A stretch of DNA of 64,000 nt from Chitinophaga nivalis (GTDB lineage Bacteria > Bacteroidota > Bacteroidia > Chitinophagales > Chitinophagaceae), in NCBI RefSeq assembly GCF_025989125.1, contig NZ_JAPDNR010000001.1, positions 3,454,301 through 3,518,300 on the forward strand. The letters run 5' to 3'. This document shows positions 8,824 through 19,500 of the stretch, in pieces. A program made the translations under genes and the position numbers. The notes under the pieces are model-generated. The model made no database searches. It was not told where the DNA came from and saw only the letters and a program-made list of their open reading frames with translations. How positions within the stretch are numbered: position 1 is the stretch's first letter; every line of letters starts with the position of its first letter.

Positions 8824-10224
8824 ATGGCAAACACATACTATACACCCGGTGTGTATGTTGAAGAAGTCTCCAAGTTCCCGCCTTCCATTACGGCGGTAGA
8901 AACAGCAATCCCTGTATTTATTGGTTTTACCCAGCAGGCAGTAAATGACGGCAAGGAAGTAATTGGTACGCCGGTGCGTATCAGCTCTTTGCTGGAATAC
9001 GAAAACATTTTCGGGAAAGCGCAGAAAGAAGAGAACCTGATTGTAACGTTGAGCACCGACCAATCCGGTACCCGTTACACCGTGAGTTACGACACGGCTC
9101 CGGACAAAGGCCTTTCCCGGCATATTTTGTACTATTCCCTGCAGCAGTTCTATGCCAACGGTGGGGGGCCCTGCTACATCATTTCCGTAGGCAAATACCT
9201 GGATCTGGGTTTCCCTATTGTTGATCAGGAACCATTTACAGATGCACTCACGGAGCTGCGCAAACTGGATGAACCTACACTGATCATCTTTCCGGAAGGG
9301 CAGAATATGCCTAAGGATACTTATCAGTCACTGCTGGAAGCCGCACTGAAACAGTGCTTTGAGCTGAAAGACCGTTTCGTCATCATGGACCTGTTCGACA
9401 ATGGGCTGACACTGAAAACAGAAGCTGCTATCCTTGAAGCAGCCAATGAATTCAGAAACAAAATCAGCAGCCCGCAACAACACCTGAGCTATGGCGCCGT
9501 GTATTTCCCGAATATCCGCTCTACTTTCGATTATGATTATGATGAAACAAAAATCAAAATCGTAAATGGTAGCGCAGCAACCTTCCCGGGGCTGAATAAC
9601 CTGGAGAAAGCAAACGTAAAACTGGCTATCTCCAATTTCTCCATTATACTCCCGCCATCATCTGCAGTAGCTGGTGTATACGCCCGCGTAGATAATGCGA
9701 GAGGTGTGTGGAAGGCGCCTGCCAATGAAGGACTGTTGTCTGTTTCCGGAGTGACCTGCGATATCAGCGATAGCATCCAGGCAAACCTGAATGTGGATAC
9801 CAACGCCGGTAAATCCGTGAACGCTATCCGCTTCTTCTCCGGAAAAGGCATTAAAATCTGGGGCGCCCGTACCCTCGACGGTAACTCCAATGAATGGCGC
9901 TATGTATCCGTTCGCCGTTATTTTAACATGGTGGAAGAATCTACCAAAAAGGCTTCTGAAGGATTTGTATTTGAACCCAATGACGCCAATACCTGGGTGA
10001 AGGTTAAAGCCATGATTGAAAACTTCCTGATCAACCAATGGCGGGCAGGTGCCCTGGCCGGCGCCAAACCGGAACATGCTTTTTATGTGAAAATAGGTAT
10101 CAATGAAACGATGACAGCATTTGATATCCTGGAAGGCAGAATGATTGTGGAAATAGGACTGGCAGTAGTAAGACCGGCAGAATTTATCATCCTGCGGTTC
10201 AGCCACAAGATGCAGGAATCCTGA
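8824..10224 (+). CDS. contractile tail sheath protein
   Basis: 466 residues. The opening YYTPGVYVEEVSKFPPSI and the C-terminal region (FEPNDANTWVKVKAMIENFL ... KIGINETMTAFDILEGRMIV) are classical phage-tail-sheath/Afp2-4/Pvc2-4 features. The protein polymerises around the inner tube and contracts to drive it into the target. Only one sheath gene is present, whereas Afp and PVC encode three paralogs; this simple arrangement resembles AlgoCIS and MACs. Confidence 0.95.
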   Translation: MANTYYTPGVYVEEVSKFPPSITAVETAIPVFIGFTQQAVNDGKEVIGTPVRISSLLEYENIFGKAQKEENLIVTLSTDQSGTRYTVSYDTAPDKGLSRHILYYSLQQFYANGGGPCYIISVGKYLDLGFPIVDQEPFTDALTELRKLDEPTLIIFPEGQNMPKDTYQSLLEAALKQCFELKDRFVIMDLFDNGLTLKTEAAILEAANEFRNKISSPQQHLSYGAVYFPNIRSTFDYDYDETKIKIVNGSAATFPGLNNLEKANVKLAISNFSIILPPSSAVAGVYARVDNARGVWKAPANEGLLSVSGVTCDISDSIQANLNVDTNAGKSVNAIRFFSGKGIKIWGARTLDGNSNEWRYVSVRRYFNMVEESTKKASEGFVFEPNDANTWVKVKAMIENFLINQWRAGALAGAKPEHAFYVKIGINETMTAFDILEGRMIVEIGLAVVRPAEFIILRFSHKMQES

Positions 10225-10274
10225 TCACCAGTGACCACTGATATTCCCATTTTCACCCCCAAAAACATTTTGAT

Positions 10275-11219
10275 ATGACTGATTACACACCTCCAGTTGA
10301 CAGACCTTGTGTTTGTACGCCCACCTCACCCTCCCAGTTTGATGTCCTGCTGAAGGAGTATGAAGGGATACTTGCCACCGAGCTGCAGGCCGGCCAGGCT
10401 GAATACCAGGCCAGATCCACCCAGGCAGATACTGCCAGCAACGCAGTATGCATTGAACGTAAAATCAATGACAAATACAACCAGGCAGTTAAACAATATA
10501 ATTTCCTGAGTAACTGTATCACTGTTTACAGCGGCCAGGATCTGGAAGAACTCACTAAAACCATTACCGGGAAAGTAAAGCCCAAGAAAGGTGATGTGAA
10601 AGCTGCCTTCGATAAGGCCGTCGCAGCTATTAAAGCGGCTAAACAAAAAATCGGCCAGGCGGCCACCCTCTCAGTAAAATTAAAAGAAGCAGTAGCAGAT
10701 TCCTGTAACTCAGAAGAACTGAAACAGATCCGGGAATGCCTCCAGAAAGGCCATGTAGATAAAAGCAGCCCGGAAAATAGAAACCTGGAAAACAGCGTAC
10801 AGGAATTTGTACAATATGGTTATCATATCAACGACCAGATTGATAATGTGGCCCAGGCAGCAGTAAAAGTAGCCGGTATCAATTCTTTTGTAAATGTAGA
10901 CAGCTTCGAAGGACTGGCTATTACCGCCAAACTTGCGGGAACGAGCCTCATCAATGATGTGGAAGCGAATGTGAAAGATTCCCTGAAAAAGTATGACGAC
11001 AGCCGCAAGGATCTGGGGGATGCATTGAAAAAACTCAGTACAGCCATGGTCAATAAATATGAAACGGCTAATCTCATCGAAGCAGTGGAAGAAGTAACTG
11101 CATTTGTGAAAGAGAAAAACTGTCATAACGACTGCCACGCACTGGATGATATCGCAGAAGAGGCAGAAGCTACCTATGACTGCTCGCATTGCGGAGGCGA
11201 CGATGGCACAACAGACTGA
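10275..11219 (+). CDS. helical Cys-containing eCIS-linked protein (314 aa)
   Basis: Mostly alpha-helical and Ala/Lys/Glu-rich, with long heptad-like stretches (KAAFDKAVAAIKAAKQKIGQ). The N-terminus is a short Pro/Cys segment (PVDRPCVCTPTSPS) and the C-terminus has CHNDCH followed by CSHCGG, which could bind a metal. No known family. It sits between sheath and tube genes, where Afp/PVC carry extra sheath paralogs. Together with the next gene it looks like a Bacteroidota-specific component; its role is unknown. Confidence 0.72.
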   Translation: MTDYTPPVDRPCVCTPTSPSQFDVLLKEYEGILATELQAGQAEYQARSTQADTASNAVCIERKINDKYNQAVKQYNFLSNCITVYSGQDLEELTKTITGKVKPKKGDVKAAFDKAVAAIKAAKQKIGQAATLSVKLKEAVADSCNSEELKQIRECLQKGHVDKSSPENRNLENSVQEFVQYGYHINDQIDNVAQAAVKVAGINSFVNVDSFEGLAITAKLAGTSLINDVEANVKDSLKKYDDSRKDLGDALKKLSTAMVNKYETANLIEAVEEVTAFVKEKNCHNDCHALDDIAEEAEATYDCSHCGGDDGTTD

Positions 11220-11263
11220 GCTTCCTTCAACATCATTACTGTACCATTTACAACTAAATAATT

Positions 11264-12091
11264 ATGGCCACCAATAAAGATACCGTTCAACAATACATCG
11301 ACCGCCTGTTGCAGGAATATACGGAGGCAGCCCGTGAGCTCACCAATGCCAAAGCAGAAGAGCTGAAAAAGCAGGGAGAGCTGGATAAAAACAAAAAATG
11401 GGCCGGCGTATTGAGCAACATGTTTTCGCTGATCAGCGAAACCAATCGCCTGGGTGTCATCTACATGGGAACATTGGAACGCACCCGGAAACAAAATGAA
11501 AAACTCGGGCACAATGCTTCCCTCAGTGTGGATGCCATCAAAATCCTCCTTTGCGAAACCCGCAAGGTGCTGGACTGTACCGAAGTATTCAAAGGGTTGA
11601 TTAAAACCTTGTCCGACCGCATCGATTGCAAAATTCCTTCCAAAGGAACGAACTCCATCATGGCAGTACTGGCAGCGTTGAAAACAGCCGTTGAGGAGGC
11701 GCTGACAGCCGTGAAAGAAGTAGTCAATGCTTTGCTGGCAGTATATCACCTGGAAGAAGAACTGCTGGAACAGATAGCCGGTGAAAGAGGATTATTATAC
11801 CAGGTAACGGGCATGTATATACTCCTGACCGATGGGGTAAAACCAGATCTGGAAGCATGCGCCTCCTGTCATCCCCGCAAGAAGCCCATCTTCCCGATGG
11901 ATGCCAATACCTGTGATTTCTATACGCATACTAAAGAAGAGTATGAAAGGGTGATCGCACTCCTGAAAGAAATCCAGCGGGAACTGGACCTCGCCAGCTG
12001 CCGCCGCGAATTTGCACAGGCTAAAAATGATGCCCTGAAAAATGCATATGATGCGGCTATTGCTGCCAAAAGCTGTGACACTAAAAAGTAG
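11264..12091 (+). CDS. helical Cys-containing eCIS-linked protein (275 aa)
   Basis: Again mainly helical (TEAARELTNAKAEELKKQGE; LEEELLEQIAGERGLL), with scattered Cys (KILLCETRKVLDCT; EACASCHPRKK; NTCDFYTH; LASCRREF). It shares general architecture, Cys content and neighbourhood with the 314-residue protein before it. The two may be distant paralogs acting as a pair, although I see no long alignable block. Function unknown; a particle component or chaperone is inferred from position. Confidence 0.72.
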   Translation: MATNKDTVQQYIDRLLQEYTEAARELTNAKAEELKKQGELDKNKKWAGVLSNMFSLISETNRLGVIYMGTLERTRKQNEKLGHNASLSVDAIKILLCETRKVLDCTEVFKGLIKTLSDRIDCKIPSKGTNSIMAVLAALKTAVEEALTAVKEVVNALLAVYHLEEELLEQIAGERGLLYQVTGMYILLTDGVKPDLEACASCHPRKKPIFPMDANTCDFYTHTKEEYERVIALLKEIQRELDLASCRREFAQAKNDALKNAYDAAIAAKSCDTKK

Positions 12092-12136
12092 TTAAACATT
12101 ATCCGTATTCAATCATAACCGAATAAAATCATTACA

Positions 12137-12580
12137 ATGGCAAATTATCCGTTACCTAAGTTTCACTTCCAGGTAGAATGGGGTGGAAAAAACATAGGCT
12201 TTCAAGAAGTAACCGGACTTACCGTAGAAACAGAAGCCATCGAGTACCGCCAGGGCGCCAGTCCGGAGTATCACAAAACCAAACAACCCGGCTTACAGAA
12301 ATACAGCAACATCACCCTGAAACGCGGCACTTTTCAGTCAGATAACGAATACTTCGACTGGTGGAAAGAAACCGTTTTCTTCCAGGAACAGAATGGTAAA
12401 TACCGTCGCAACATTACCATTAGTCTGCTGGATGAAATGCATAAACCCGTTGTTGTATGGAAGATTAAAAACGCATGGCCTATTAAAGTACAGGGTGCCG
12501 ACTTAAAAGCAGATGCCGGCGAAATTGCGGTAGAAACCGTGGAGCTGGTGCATGAAGGTCTGGTGGTAGAAAACAAATAA
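12137..12580 (+). CDS. inner tube protein (Afp1/Pvc1, gp19-like)
   Basis: 147 residues matching the T4 gp19/Hcp-like tube fold: FHFQVEWGGKNIGFQEVTGL at the start, NITLKRGTFQ in the middle, and VWKIKNAWPIKVQGADLKAD with VETVELVHEGL at the end. Hexamers stack to form the tube that is propelled by the sheath and can be loaded with cargo. The next gene is a paralog separated by 2 nt. Confidence 0.94.
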   Translation: MANYPLPKFHFQVEWGGKNIGFQEVTGLTVETEAIEYRQGASPEYHKTKQPGLQKYSNITLKRGTFQSDNEYFDWWKETVFFQEQNGKYRRNITISLLDEMHKPVVVWKIKNAWPIKVQGADLKADAGEIAVETVELVHEGLVVENK

Positions 12581-12582
12581 TC

Positions 12583-13047
12583 ATGGCGAACAGCTATTAT
12601 CCCCCCGTTGGATTTCATTTTAAGGTAGAATTCCTTTTCAGTAAAACCGGTACGCAGCAGCAAACGGATAATGATATCCTGTTTCAGTCAGTATCAGGTC
12701 TGAACTATCAGATGCAAACAGATACCCTGAAAGAAGGAGGTGAGAACCGCTTTGAACATGTCATACCGGTGAGAAGCAAATGTACGGACCTCGTCCTGAA
12801 AAGGGGCATCTTCCGGCCGGCAGATTCGGCCATCTCCGGATGGTGTCTGGAAGCTTTCCGGGAATTTACCTTCTCGCCGGTAGACCTGATCGTGAACCTG
12901 CTGAATGAAACCCATCAGCCGCTCATGACCTGGAAAGTACACCGCGCCTGGCCTAAAAACTGGAAGATAGCTGATTTCAATGCAGACAAGGGAGAGGTAG
13001 TAATCGAAACCTTTGAACTGAATTACAACTATTTCACATTGGAATAA
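12583..13047 (+). CDS. tube paralog, baseplate-proximal tube initiator (Afp5-like)
   Basis: 154 residues with the same fold and landmarks as the major tube gene: YYPPVGFHFKVEFLFSKTGT, LVLKRGIFRPADSAI, LMTWKVHRAWPKNWKIADFN, and a VIETFELNYNYF ending. In Afp and PVC the second tube protein forms the adapter ring between spike/hub and the tube. The longer N-terminal loop (TGTQQQTDNDILFQSVSG) supports such a specialised role. Tandem arrangement suggests duplication. Confidence 0.9.
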   Translation: MANSYYPPVGFHFKVEFLFSKTGTQQQTDNDILFQSVSGLNYQMQTDTLKEGGENRFEHVIPVRSKCTDLVLKRGIFRPADSAISGWCLEAFREFTFSPVDLIVNLLNETHQPLMTWKVHRAWPKNWKIADFNADKGEVVIETFELNYNYFTLE

Positions 13048-13067
13048 CCCCGGAAAAAACCATACCC

Positions 13068-13232
13068 ATGCCCGTAGAAATAAGAGAACTGGTGATCCGA
13101 ATGACGGTAGATGATGCCGCCGGAAAAGGAAATACCGGTGCCGGCGAAAGCCAGGATAATACCCCGGAAGCCATTATTAAAACCTGCGTGGAAAAAGTAA
13201 TGGAAATCCTGAAAGATCAAAGAGAACGCTGA
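13068..13232 (+). CDS. DUF5908 small eCIS protein (54 aa)
   Basis: A short gene whose product begins MPVEIRELVIRMTVDD, the recognisable start of DUF5908, a small family found in Bacteroidota contractile injection loci. The tail EAIIKTCVEKVMEILKDQRE is an amphipathic helix. Its stop overlaps the next start codon (ATGA at 13229-13235 region), which indicates translational coupling with the hub gene. Role unknown; possibly a chaperone or hub partner. Confidence 0.82.
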   Translation: MPVEIRELVIRMTVDDAAGKGNTGAGESQDNTPEAIIKTCVEKVMEILKDQRER

Positions 13233-13933
13233 TGGCAAAGAGTAAAGAAACGGCGAACGTAGAGAAAATCGTGATCCGGCCCTTTCTGAATCAAAAACAG
13301 GATAAACCTGCCGGAAAAGATTTCGTTATCCCCATTAACCCCGAAAGTTATGCCCAGGCCTTCAAGGTGGAAGCAAAACAAAAGGCTACTGGTGGTAACC
13401 AGGGCAGCGCCCCCGAATACAAATTCACCAATCCGGAACAGCTGAAACTGGATTTTACCCTGGACAATACCGGTACCATAGAAGGTAATATACTGGATGG
13501 TACCCCCGTAAATGAACAGGTAACCCAGCTCCTGGAAACGGTGTACAAGATGAAAGGAGAGGCGCATAAACCGCCCATACTGAAAATCAAATGGGGCCTG
13601 TATACCTTCGATTGTATCCTGGCTAACCTGGACATCAGCTATGTGCTTTTTAAGCCCAATGGCGAGCCTTTGAGGGCAAAGGTCAGCGCCACCTTCACCC
13701 AGTACGTGGAGCCGGTAAAAAGGGTCGCAAAAGAGGATAAACGTTCTCCCGATCTTACCCGCAGTATCCGGATAGCAGACGGTGATACATTACCACTGCT
13801 TTGCTACCGGAACTATGGCGATCCGGCCCTCTATACGCAGGTAGCTTACTTTAATCAGCTGACCAGTGTAAGAAACCTGCACACCGATGATGAACTGATT
13901 TTCCCGCCGTTGAGAAATACGGGCGAACAATAA
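13232..13933 (+). CDS. LysM-containing hub/tube-spike adapter (Afp7/Pvc7-like)
   Basis: 233 residues. The N-terminal ~170 residues match the eCIS tube/hub domain (VIPINPESYAQAFKVEAKQK, then EQLKLDFTLDNTGTIEG, and KIKWGLYTFDCILANLDISY). The C-terminal ~60 residues read as a LysM-like module (IADGDTLPLLCYRNYGDPAL ... DDELIFPPL). Afp7/Pvc7 links the spike to the baseplate wedges. Here it overlaps the DUF5908 stop and stands 12 nt before the spike gene. Confidence 0.9.
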   Translation: MAKSKETANVEKIVIRPFLNQKQDKPAGKDFVIPINPESYAQAFKVEAKQKATGGNQGSAPEYKFTNPEQLKLDFTLDNTGTIEGNILDGTPVNEQVTQLLETVYKMKGEAHKPPILKIKWGLYTFDCILANLDISYVLFKPNGEPLRAKVSATFTQYVEPVKRVAKEDKRSPDLTRSIRIADGDTLPLLCYRNYGDPALYTQVAYFNQLTSVRNLHTDDELIFPPLRNTGEQ

Positions 13934-13945
13934 AACTCCCTGCAT

Positions 13946-15733
13946 ATGCCGGATATAACCTCCTCCAAAGATGAACGGATCATTCCCACACCAGGTGTAT
14001 ACGATTATACACAGGTGCAGGTCCTGATCAATGGCAACAAGCTGGATAATCCGGCTTATAACCTGCGCACCATTACCGTTGTCAGGGAAATGAATATGAT
14101 TCCGTTTGCCCGGATTACCGTACTCGATGGAGATGTGGCAGACGAAAAGTTTGCGGTAAGTGAAGCAGCCGATTTTATTCCCGGCAACAAGATAGAAGTG
14201 AAAGTAGGCAGGGATGGTCAGGAGGCCAGCGTATTTAAAGGCGTAATCGTGAAACATGGCATCAAAGCCGGTGAAAACGGAGAAGCCTGCCTGCAGATCG
14301 ACTGCCGCGATGAATGTGTAAAGCTGACATTGGGCAGGAAGAACAGGTACTTCACCAACGTTACCGACACGGATGCGCTGAAAACAGTACTCGGCGCCAT
14401 CGCCGGTAAACTGGAAGCGACCGCGGTGAAACATAAGGAACTCGTACAGTATTACTGCACGGACTGGGATTTTGCCATGAGCCGCGCAGAAATGAATGGC
14501 TGCCTGTTGCTGGCGGATGCAGGAAAGGTTAACATGATCAAACCCGCACTGGCCGGATCTCCTGCACTCACCCTCGTGTACGGCGCTACCATCGATGAGT
14601 TTGAAGCAGAGATAGATGCCCGTACACAATGGCAGGAAGTAAATGCCAGTGCCTGGAGTTATAAAGACCAGGCCCTGAAAGAAGCCAGCACCAGCAGCTC
14701 CTCATTCAAAGAAGCCGGCAATTTAAAAGGCAGCACCCTGGCAGGTATTGTATCGCCGGCGAAGCTGGAACTACGTCACAGCGGTCAGGTAAGTGAACCG
14801 GAATTGAAAGCATGGACCGACGCCTTCCTCCTGAAAAGCCGGATGGCGAAAATCAGAGGCCGTGCTAAAATAAAAGGTTCCCCCGCTACCAAACCCGGTG
14901 ATACCATTGAGCTGAAAGGCCTCGGGAAACGATTCAACGGCCTGGTATATGTCAGCGGGGTACGGCACGAATACCACGATGGTATCTGGACCACCCACCT
15001 GCAGTTTGGCATCTCTCCGGAATGGTTTCACCATAAACCGGAGGTGATGGAAACCCCGGCCGCCGGTCTGTTGCCCGCTGTCAGCGGATTACAGATAGGC
15101 ATCGTTGTACAGCTGGAAAATGATCCCGACGGAGAAGACCGCATCCTCGTAAAAATGCCGTTGGTAGACAACCGCGAAAAAGGTACCTGGGCCAGAGTGG
15201 CATCACTCGATGCCGGTAAGGAACGGGGCTATTTTTTCCGCCCGGAACTGAATGATGAAGTGATTGTTGGTTTCGTAAATGGCGACCCCCGTTTTGCTGT
15301 GGTGCTGGGCATGTTGCACAGCAGTGCCAAACCGGCACCGGTACAGGCAAAAGATACCAATCATATCAAAGGCCTGGTTACCCGCAGCAAGATGAAGACC
15401 ATGTTTGATGATGAAAATAAGGTAATGCGCATGGAAACACCCGCGGGCAATTCCATTGAGCTGAGTGAAAAAGATAAGGCCATTACCATTACAGATCAGC
15501 ACAACAACATGATCAAAATGGAAGCCGGTGGCATCACCATCAAAAGCGCCAAAGATATCACGATGGAAGCCAGTGGTTTGTTCTCCCTGAAAGCCAAAAC
15601 AGACGTAACACTGGAAGGAATGACCATCGCCGGAAAATCCAATACTTCAATAGAGCTGAGTGCGCAGTCTACGGCGAAGTTTACCGCATCTGCCATGATG
15701 GAAATGAAGGGCGGTATTGTTAAAATTAACTGA
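13946..15733 (+). CDS. VgrG-like spike protein (Afp8/Pvc8-like)
   Basis: 595 residues. Order of domains: phage late control D-like hub (residues ~1-370), a gp5-type OB fold (GIVVQLENDPDGEDRILVKM ... GYFFRPELNDEVIVGFVNGD, ~385-460), and a C-terminal beta-helix needle of short repeats (MRMETPAGNSIELSEKDKAI; ITIKSAKDITMEASG; SAMMEMKGGIVKIN). It forms the trimeric spike at the tip of the tube. The adjacent PAAR gene caps it. Confidence 0.95.
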   Translation: MPDITSSKDERIIPTPGVYDYTQVQVLINGNKLDNPAYNLRTITVVREMNMIPFARITVLDGDVADEKFAVSEAADFIPGNKIEVKVGRDGQEASVFKGVIVKHGIKAGENGEACLQIDCRDECVKLTLGRKNRYFTNVTDTDALKTVLGAIAGKLEATAVKHKELVQYYCTDWDFAMSRAEMNGCLLLADAGKVNMIKPALAGSPALTLVYGATIDEFEAEIDARTQWQEVNASAWSYKDQALKEASTSSSSFKEAGNLKGSTLAGIVSPAKLELRHSGQVSEPELKAWTDAFLLKSRMAKIRGRAKIKGSPATKPGDTIELKGLGKRFNGLVYVSGVRHEYHDGIWTTHLQFGISPEWFHHKPEVMETPAAGLLPAVSGLQIGIVVQLENDPDGEDRILVKMPLVDNREKGTWARVASLDAGKERGYFFRPELNDEVIVGFVNGDPRFAVVLGMLHSSAKPAPVQAKDTNHIKGLVTRSKMKTMFDDENKVMRMETPAGNSIELSEKDKAITITDQHNNMIKMEAGGITIKSAKDITMEASGLFSLKAKTDVTLEGMTIAGKSNTSIELSAQSTAKFTASAMMEMKGGIVKIN

Positions 15734-15750
15734 TCATAAAAACGTTTTAT

Positions 15751-16038
15751 ATGCCTTTTGCAGCACGATTGACCGACTTCCATCTCTGCCCGATGGTGAC
15801 CGCACTGGTCCCTCATGTGGGCGGCCAGTTGCTGGGACCTGGCGTACCTACGGTGTTGATCGGAGGAGCCCCCGCCGGCGTAAAGGGAGACCTGCTCATG
15901 TGTGTAGGCCCGCCGGATACGGTGGTAGGTGGTTCTGTCACGGTATTGATTGGTGGAAAACCTGCCGCCAGAATGGGCGATAGTACCGCTCACGGTGGCG
16001 TGATCGTAGCAGGTTGTCCCACAGTGCTGATTGGTTGA
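15751..16038 (+). CDS. PAAR-domain spike tip protein
   Basis: 95 residues that are one PAAR domain: repeated PTVLIGG-type hairpins (GPGVPTVLIGGAPAGVKGD; VGGSVTVLIGGKPAARMGD) and conserved His residues (TDFHLCP, DSTAHGG) expected to coordinate a metal at the point of the cone. It sharpens the VgrG-like spike (Afp10 role). It lies 17 nt after the spike gene. Confidence 0.95.
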   Translation: MPFAARLTDFHLCPMVTALVPHVGGQLLGPGVPTVLIGGAPAGVKGDLLMCVGPPDTVVGGSVTVLIGGKPAARMGDSTAHGGVIVAGCPTVLIG

Positions 16039-16063
16039 TAAAACCCTCTTAAAACAAACGCAT

Positions 16064-16522
16064 ATGGCAGACGCTAATGATTTCCTGGGCAGCGGCTGGG
16101 GATTCCCGCCCACCTTCCGGAAAGAAAATGAGGATGAAGACTGTTACCCTGTACTGGCAGCAGGAAGAGAGGATATCAACCAAAGCTTGTACATCCTCCT
16201 GTCTACCAGCCTCGGAGAACGGGTGATGCAACCACAGTACGGCTGTAATCTATCCGACTACCAGTTTGAATCCATGAGTAACACCCTGGTAGGGTTTATC
16301 ATCGATCTCGTAGAAAATGCGATCCTGTATTATGAAGCCCGGATACTGGTAGATAGTATTACCGTAACCGAACCGGATTCCTGGGATGCGATACAAGGTT
16401 ATTTACGTATCAACATTGACTATACCGTCAGAACCACCAACTCCCGCTACAACTATGTATATGATTTCTATATCCGGGAAGGAAATACAGATGGTGTAAA
16501 CGCAATGACAGCCACAAAATAA
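16064..16522 (+). CDS. GPW/gp25 baseplate wedge protein (Afp9-like)
   Basis: Start chosen at MADANDFLGSGW. An in-frame ATG at 16031 overlaps the PAAR gene and adds only an unconserved extension. The 152 residues show the gp25 family signature (ILLSTSLGERVMQPQYGCNL; ILYYEARILVDSITV), including the Leu-Gly-Glu-Arg motif seen in TssE and gp25. It initiates sheath polymerisation on the baseplate. Stop and next start overlap (TAATG). Confidence 0.93.
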   Translation: MADANDFLGSGWGFPPTFRKENEDEDCYPVLAAGREDINQSLYILLSTSLGERVMQPQYGCNLSDYQFESMSNTLVGFIIDLVENAILYYEARILVDSITVTEPDSWDAIQGYLRINIDYTVRTTNSRYNYVYDFYIREGNTDGVNAMTATK

Positions 16523-19500
16523 TGAGTGCTACAGATAAAATATCGAACAACCTGGTCCGGGATGGCATCAGCCAGGCGCAACGGAAAATGGCTGCGCTGA
16601 ATGCGGACAACCTGCCCATAGATGGCCGCAGTACCGCAGCACTGCTGGGATTCCTGTTCCGTTATGCAAAATATGTATTGTATTACGACGACCGTCAGCC
16701 GGACCAGCAGGACAATCAACTTTTAATGGCGCAGGGAGACTGGCAGGATTTCTTCCGTAATAACCCGCCTTTCCAATATGCCATTGTACAGCAGTTTGAT
16801 ACAGGTAGTTTTAACACCAGTTACCGGCAGGCCCTGGCCGATTTATTGCAACAGCAACCCGAAGATCAGTTCTGGTCACTGTTTTACCGTATCCTCGATA
16901 TGGTGCTGCAACTAAATACGTGGCACACCCAACTGGATGATGGTACCGGCTTGAAGGGCATGCTGGATACACTGGTGAAATCCGATTTCAGCAAAGCGCT
17001 GTATCGCCTCCTCGCCATGGCCAATACGTTCGGCGACCGCCCGGATGAAGTAGCCGCGAGTATCGCTATCCTGATAAAGAACAAGGCATGGGGCCTCACC
17101 ATGGATAACCTGATGGCACAGGATGTATACCTGCTGAAACTGGCTGATTATCCCCGTCGTCAACGCGTGAAAATGCTGGCGCAACTGGAAGAACTCTTTG
17201 TGATTTTCTTTAAGGGGATGCAACAGGTACAGGCATTTGCCCTGCGTGATTTTGAAACCGTATTGAAAGGAGCACAGAAACACCAACCCCACCTGGGATT
17301 GTTATATGCTTTCCTGCTGCTGTTTTCACAGGTGAAAACACAATTGAATACCCTCGCCCGCCAGCACCTGAATTTCTTTTATAAAGAAGTACTGCAGCTG
17401 AAACTGCTGCCGTTAATACCAGATCACGTACACCTGGTATCCGAACTGGCACGGCAATTACCGGACTACCTGCTGGCAGCAGATACCGGCCTGAAGGCAG
17501 GTAAAGATGCCCTGGGTAAAACCGTTACTTTCCAGGTAGAAAAAGATGTGGTCCTCAACAAAGCCAAAGTTAACCAGTTACGTACCCTGTTCAAAGATCC
17601 GCAGGCCAACCTGTTTGCCGCCCCGGTGGCCAACAGTGCCGACGGACAGGGCGAAGCATTCCGGAATCCCGCTTTTAACAGCTGGCCGGTATTGGGTACC
17701 GGCGCCTATGCCAGCAAAAATAATCCGTTACAAACGGCCGTACATTTTCCCTTTGCGGCTACTGGTCTGATCTTATCATCACCGGTGTTGCTGCTGAAAG
17801 AAGGGACCCGGGAAGTAACCCTCACCCTGGAGCTGGAAGGCTTGGCTGCCGGTAATGCCAGCCTGGGACTGGCCGCCGTGTTGAATAGCCCCTGGCACCG
17901 GGTGAATGAAGGCATACTGGCCGATTTTGAAAAAGCAGGTATCGATAAATTAACGGTGGCGGCTATACGTAAACATCTGGCGGGAGCGGGTGTCAAAGAA
18001 AAATGGTTCCCGGAAAATGAATTCATCTCCCTCATAGGAGGTAACGATACCACCGCATTGAAACCGGCATTTGTAATAGCCTATGTGGCATTGCTGCAAC
18101 TGTCGGTGACAACGGAGAAAGGATGGTATCCGCTGTACAAGCCCCAGTTTACCATTGCCGGTAATCAGCTGAAAGTAGTATGCACGCTGGCAGCAGACGC
18201 CCCGGCGATCGTACCGGCGCCGGCAGACGTGTTGCAGGTTACCTATCCGGTAACCGATCCGTTGCTGCGTATCACCTTTAATCATCAGCTGCACTTCGAA
18301 ACCGTATTAAAAGAGAAGGGCGTGTATGATATACTGAGTCAACTGGTCATTACCCAACCAGCGATACAGGTAGCTGTGAAAAATGTCAAACAATTGTTGC
18401 TGAGTAATGAGGAAGGTGGCTTGGATGCCAATAAAAAATTCCTGCCTTTCACCGCCATCCCTACTGTAGGCAGTAGTTTTATCATAGGCAGCGATGAGGT
18501 GTTCAGAAAAAGACTCACCGATCTGAAAATTAATGTGGAATGGGATGGCCTGCCGGCGGATTTTAAACAACATTATAAGTTGTATGATGCGAGTGTTACT
18601 AATGAGAGTTTTAAGGCAACCCTGCAACAATTGAATAATGGAAAATGGGTACCCTTTGTCCCGGAGAATAATCAGTCATTATTCCGTTGGGATGGTAGCA
18701 ATACACTATATAACACACAGACGTGGAATCTGCAGCCGGTAGCCGGAAATATCGCACGTCTGTTGCAATCTGCTCCGCTGGCGCCTTACAGCAATGCGTC
18801 CTTATATGGTTTCCTGAAACTCAACCTGCAAAAAGATTTCTATCACGATGAATATGCACAGGTGCTGGCAGCACAGGTGCTACAAATCGGCTCAGTAAAT
18901 TTCCTTGATGGGTTAAAAGATAAGTTAGGACGATCAGGTAATGAGGGGTTAAGGAAAGCCGCAGAAGAGACAGTTGGTAGAGCATTGGTGACAAATAATT
19001 GGGCATGGACCGTCAATAAGGGTAGCTCTGATCAACAGTTTGATGATCTGAGAACCAGCGCTAGTGATACAGTAGGTAAAACGTATAGCGTCAGAACGAA
19101 TGTGAACAGTCTGTCAGACTACGTTAATGGTAGTTTACCCGATGGTGGAGTATTGCCGCCACAGCCTTATACGCCTACCATCAAATCTGTGATGATAGAT
19201 TATGTGGCCGCCACCACGACAGGAGATATCACGCTGTTACATAAATATCCCTATGAAGAAAGTAATTATAAGTTGTTGCCCGCTGGTGAACGAACCACTT
19301 TCATGCCGGTATTCACGCAGGAAGGAAACTTGTATATAGGCCTGCAGGATGCTGTACCGGGTACAAATATCAACTTACTGTTTCAGTTATCTGAATTTAC
19401 CGCTAACCCCGATGTCCCTAAAGCCACCGTCACCTGGGATTACCTGGTTGGTAATGAGTGGCATCCGTTGCTGAATAATTCACAGATCCTCAGTGATGCC

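Noticed and set aside
15717..15983. Alternative frame overlapping the PAAR gene
   Set aside because: Arg/Gly/Trp-rich shadow; the PAAR frame has a clear domain and continuous family similarity.
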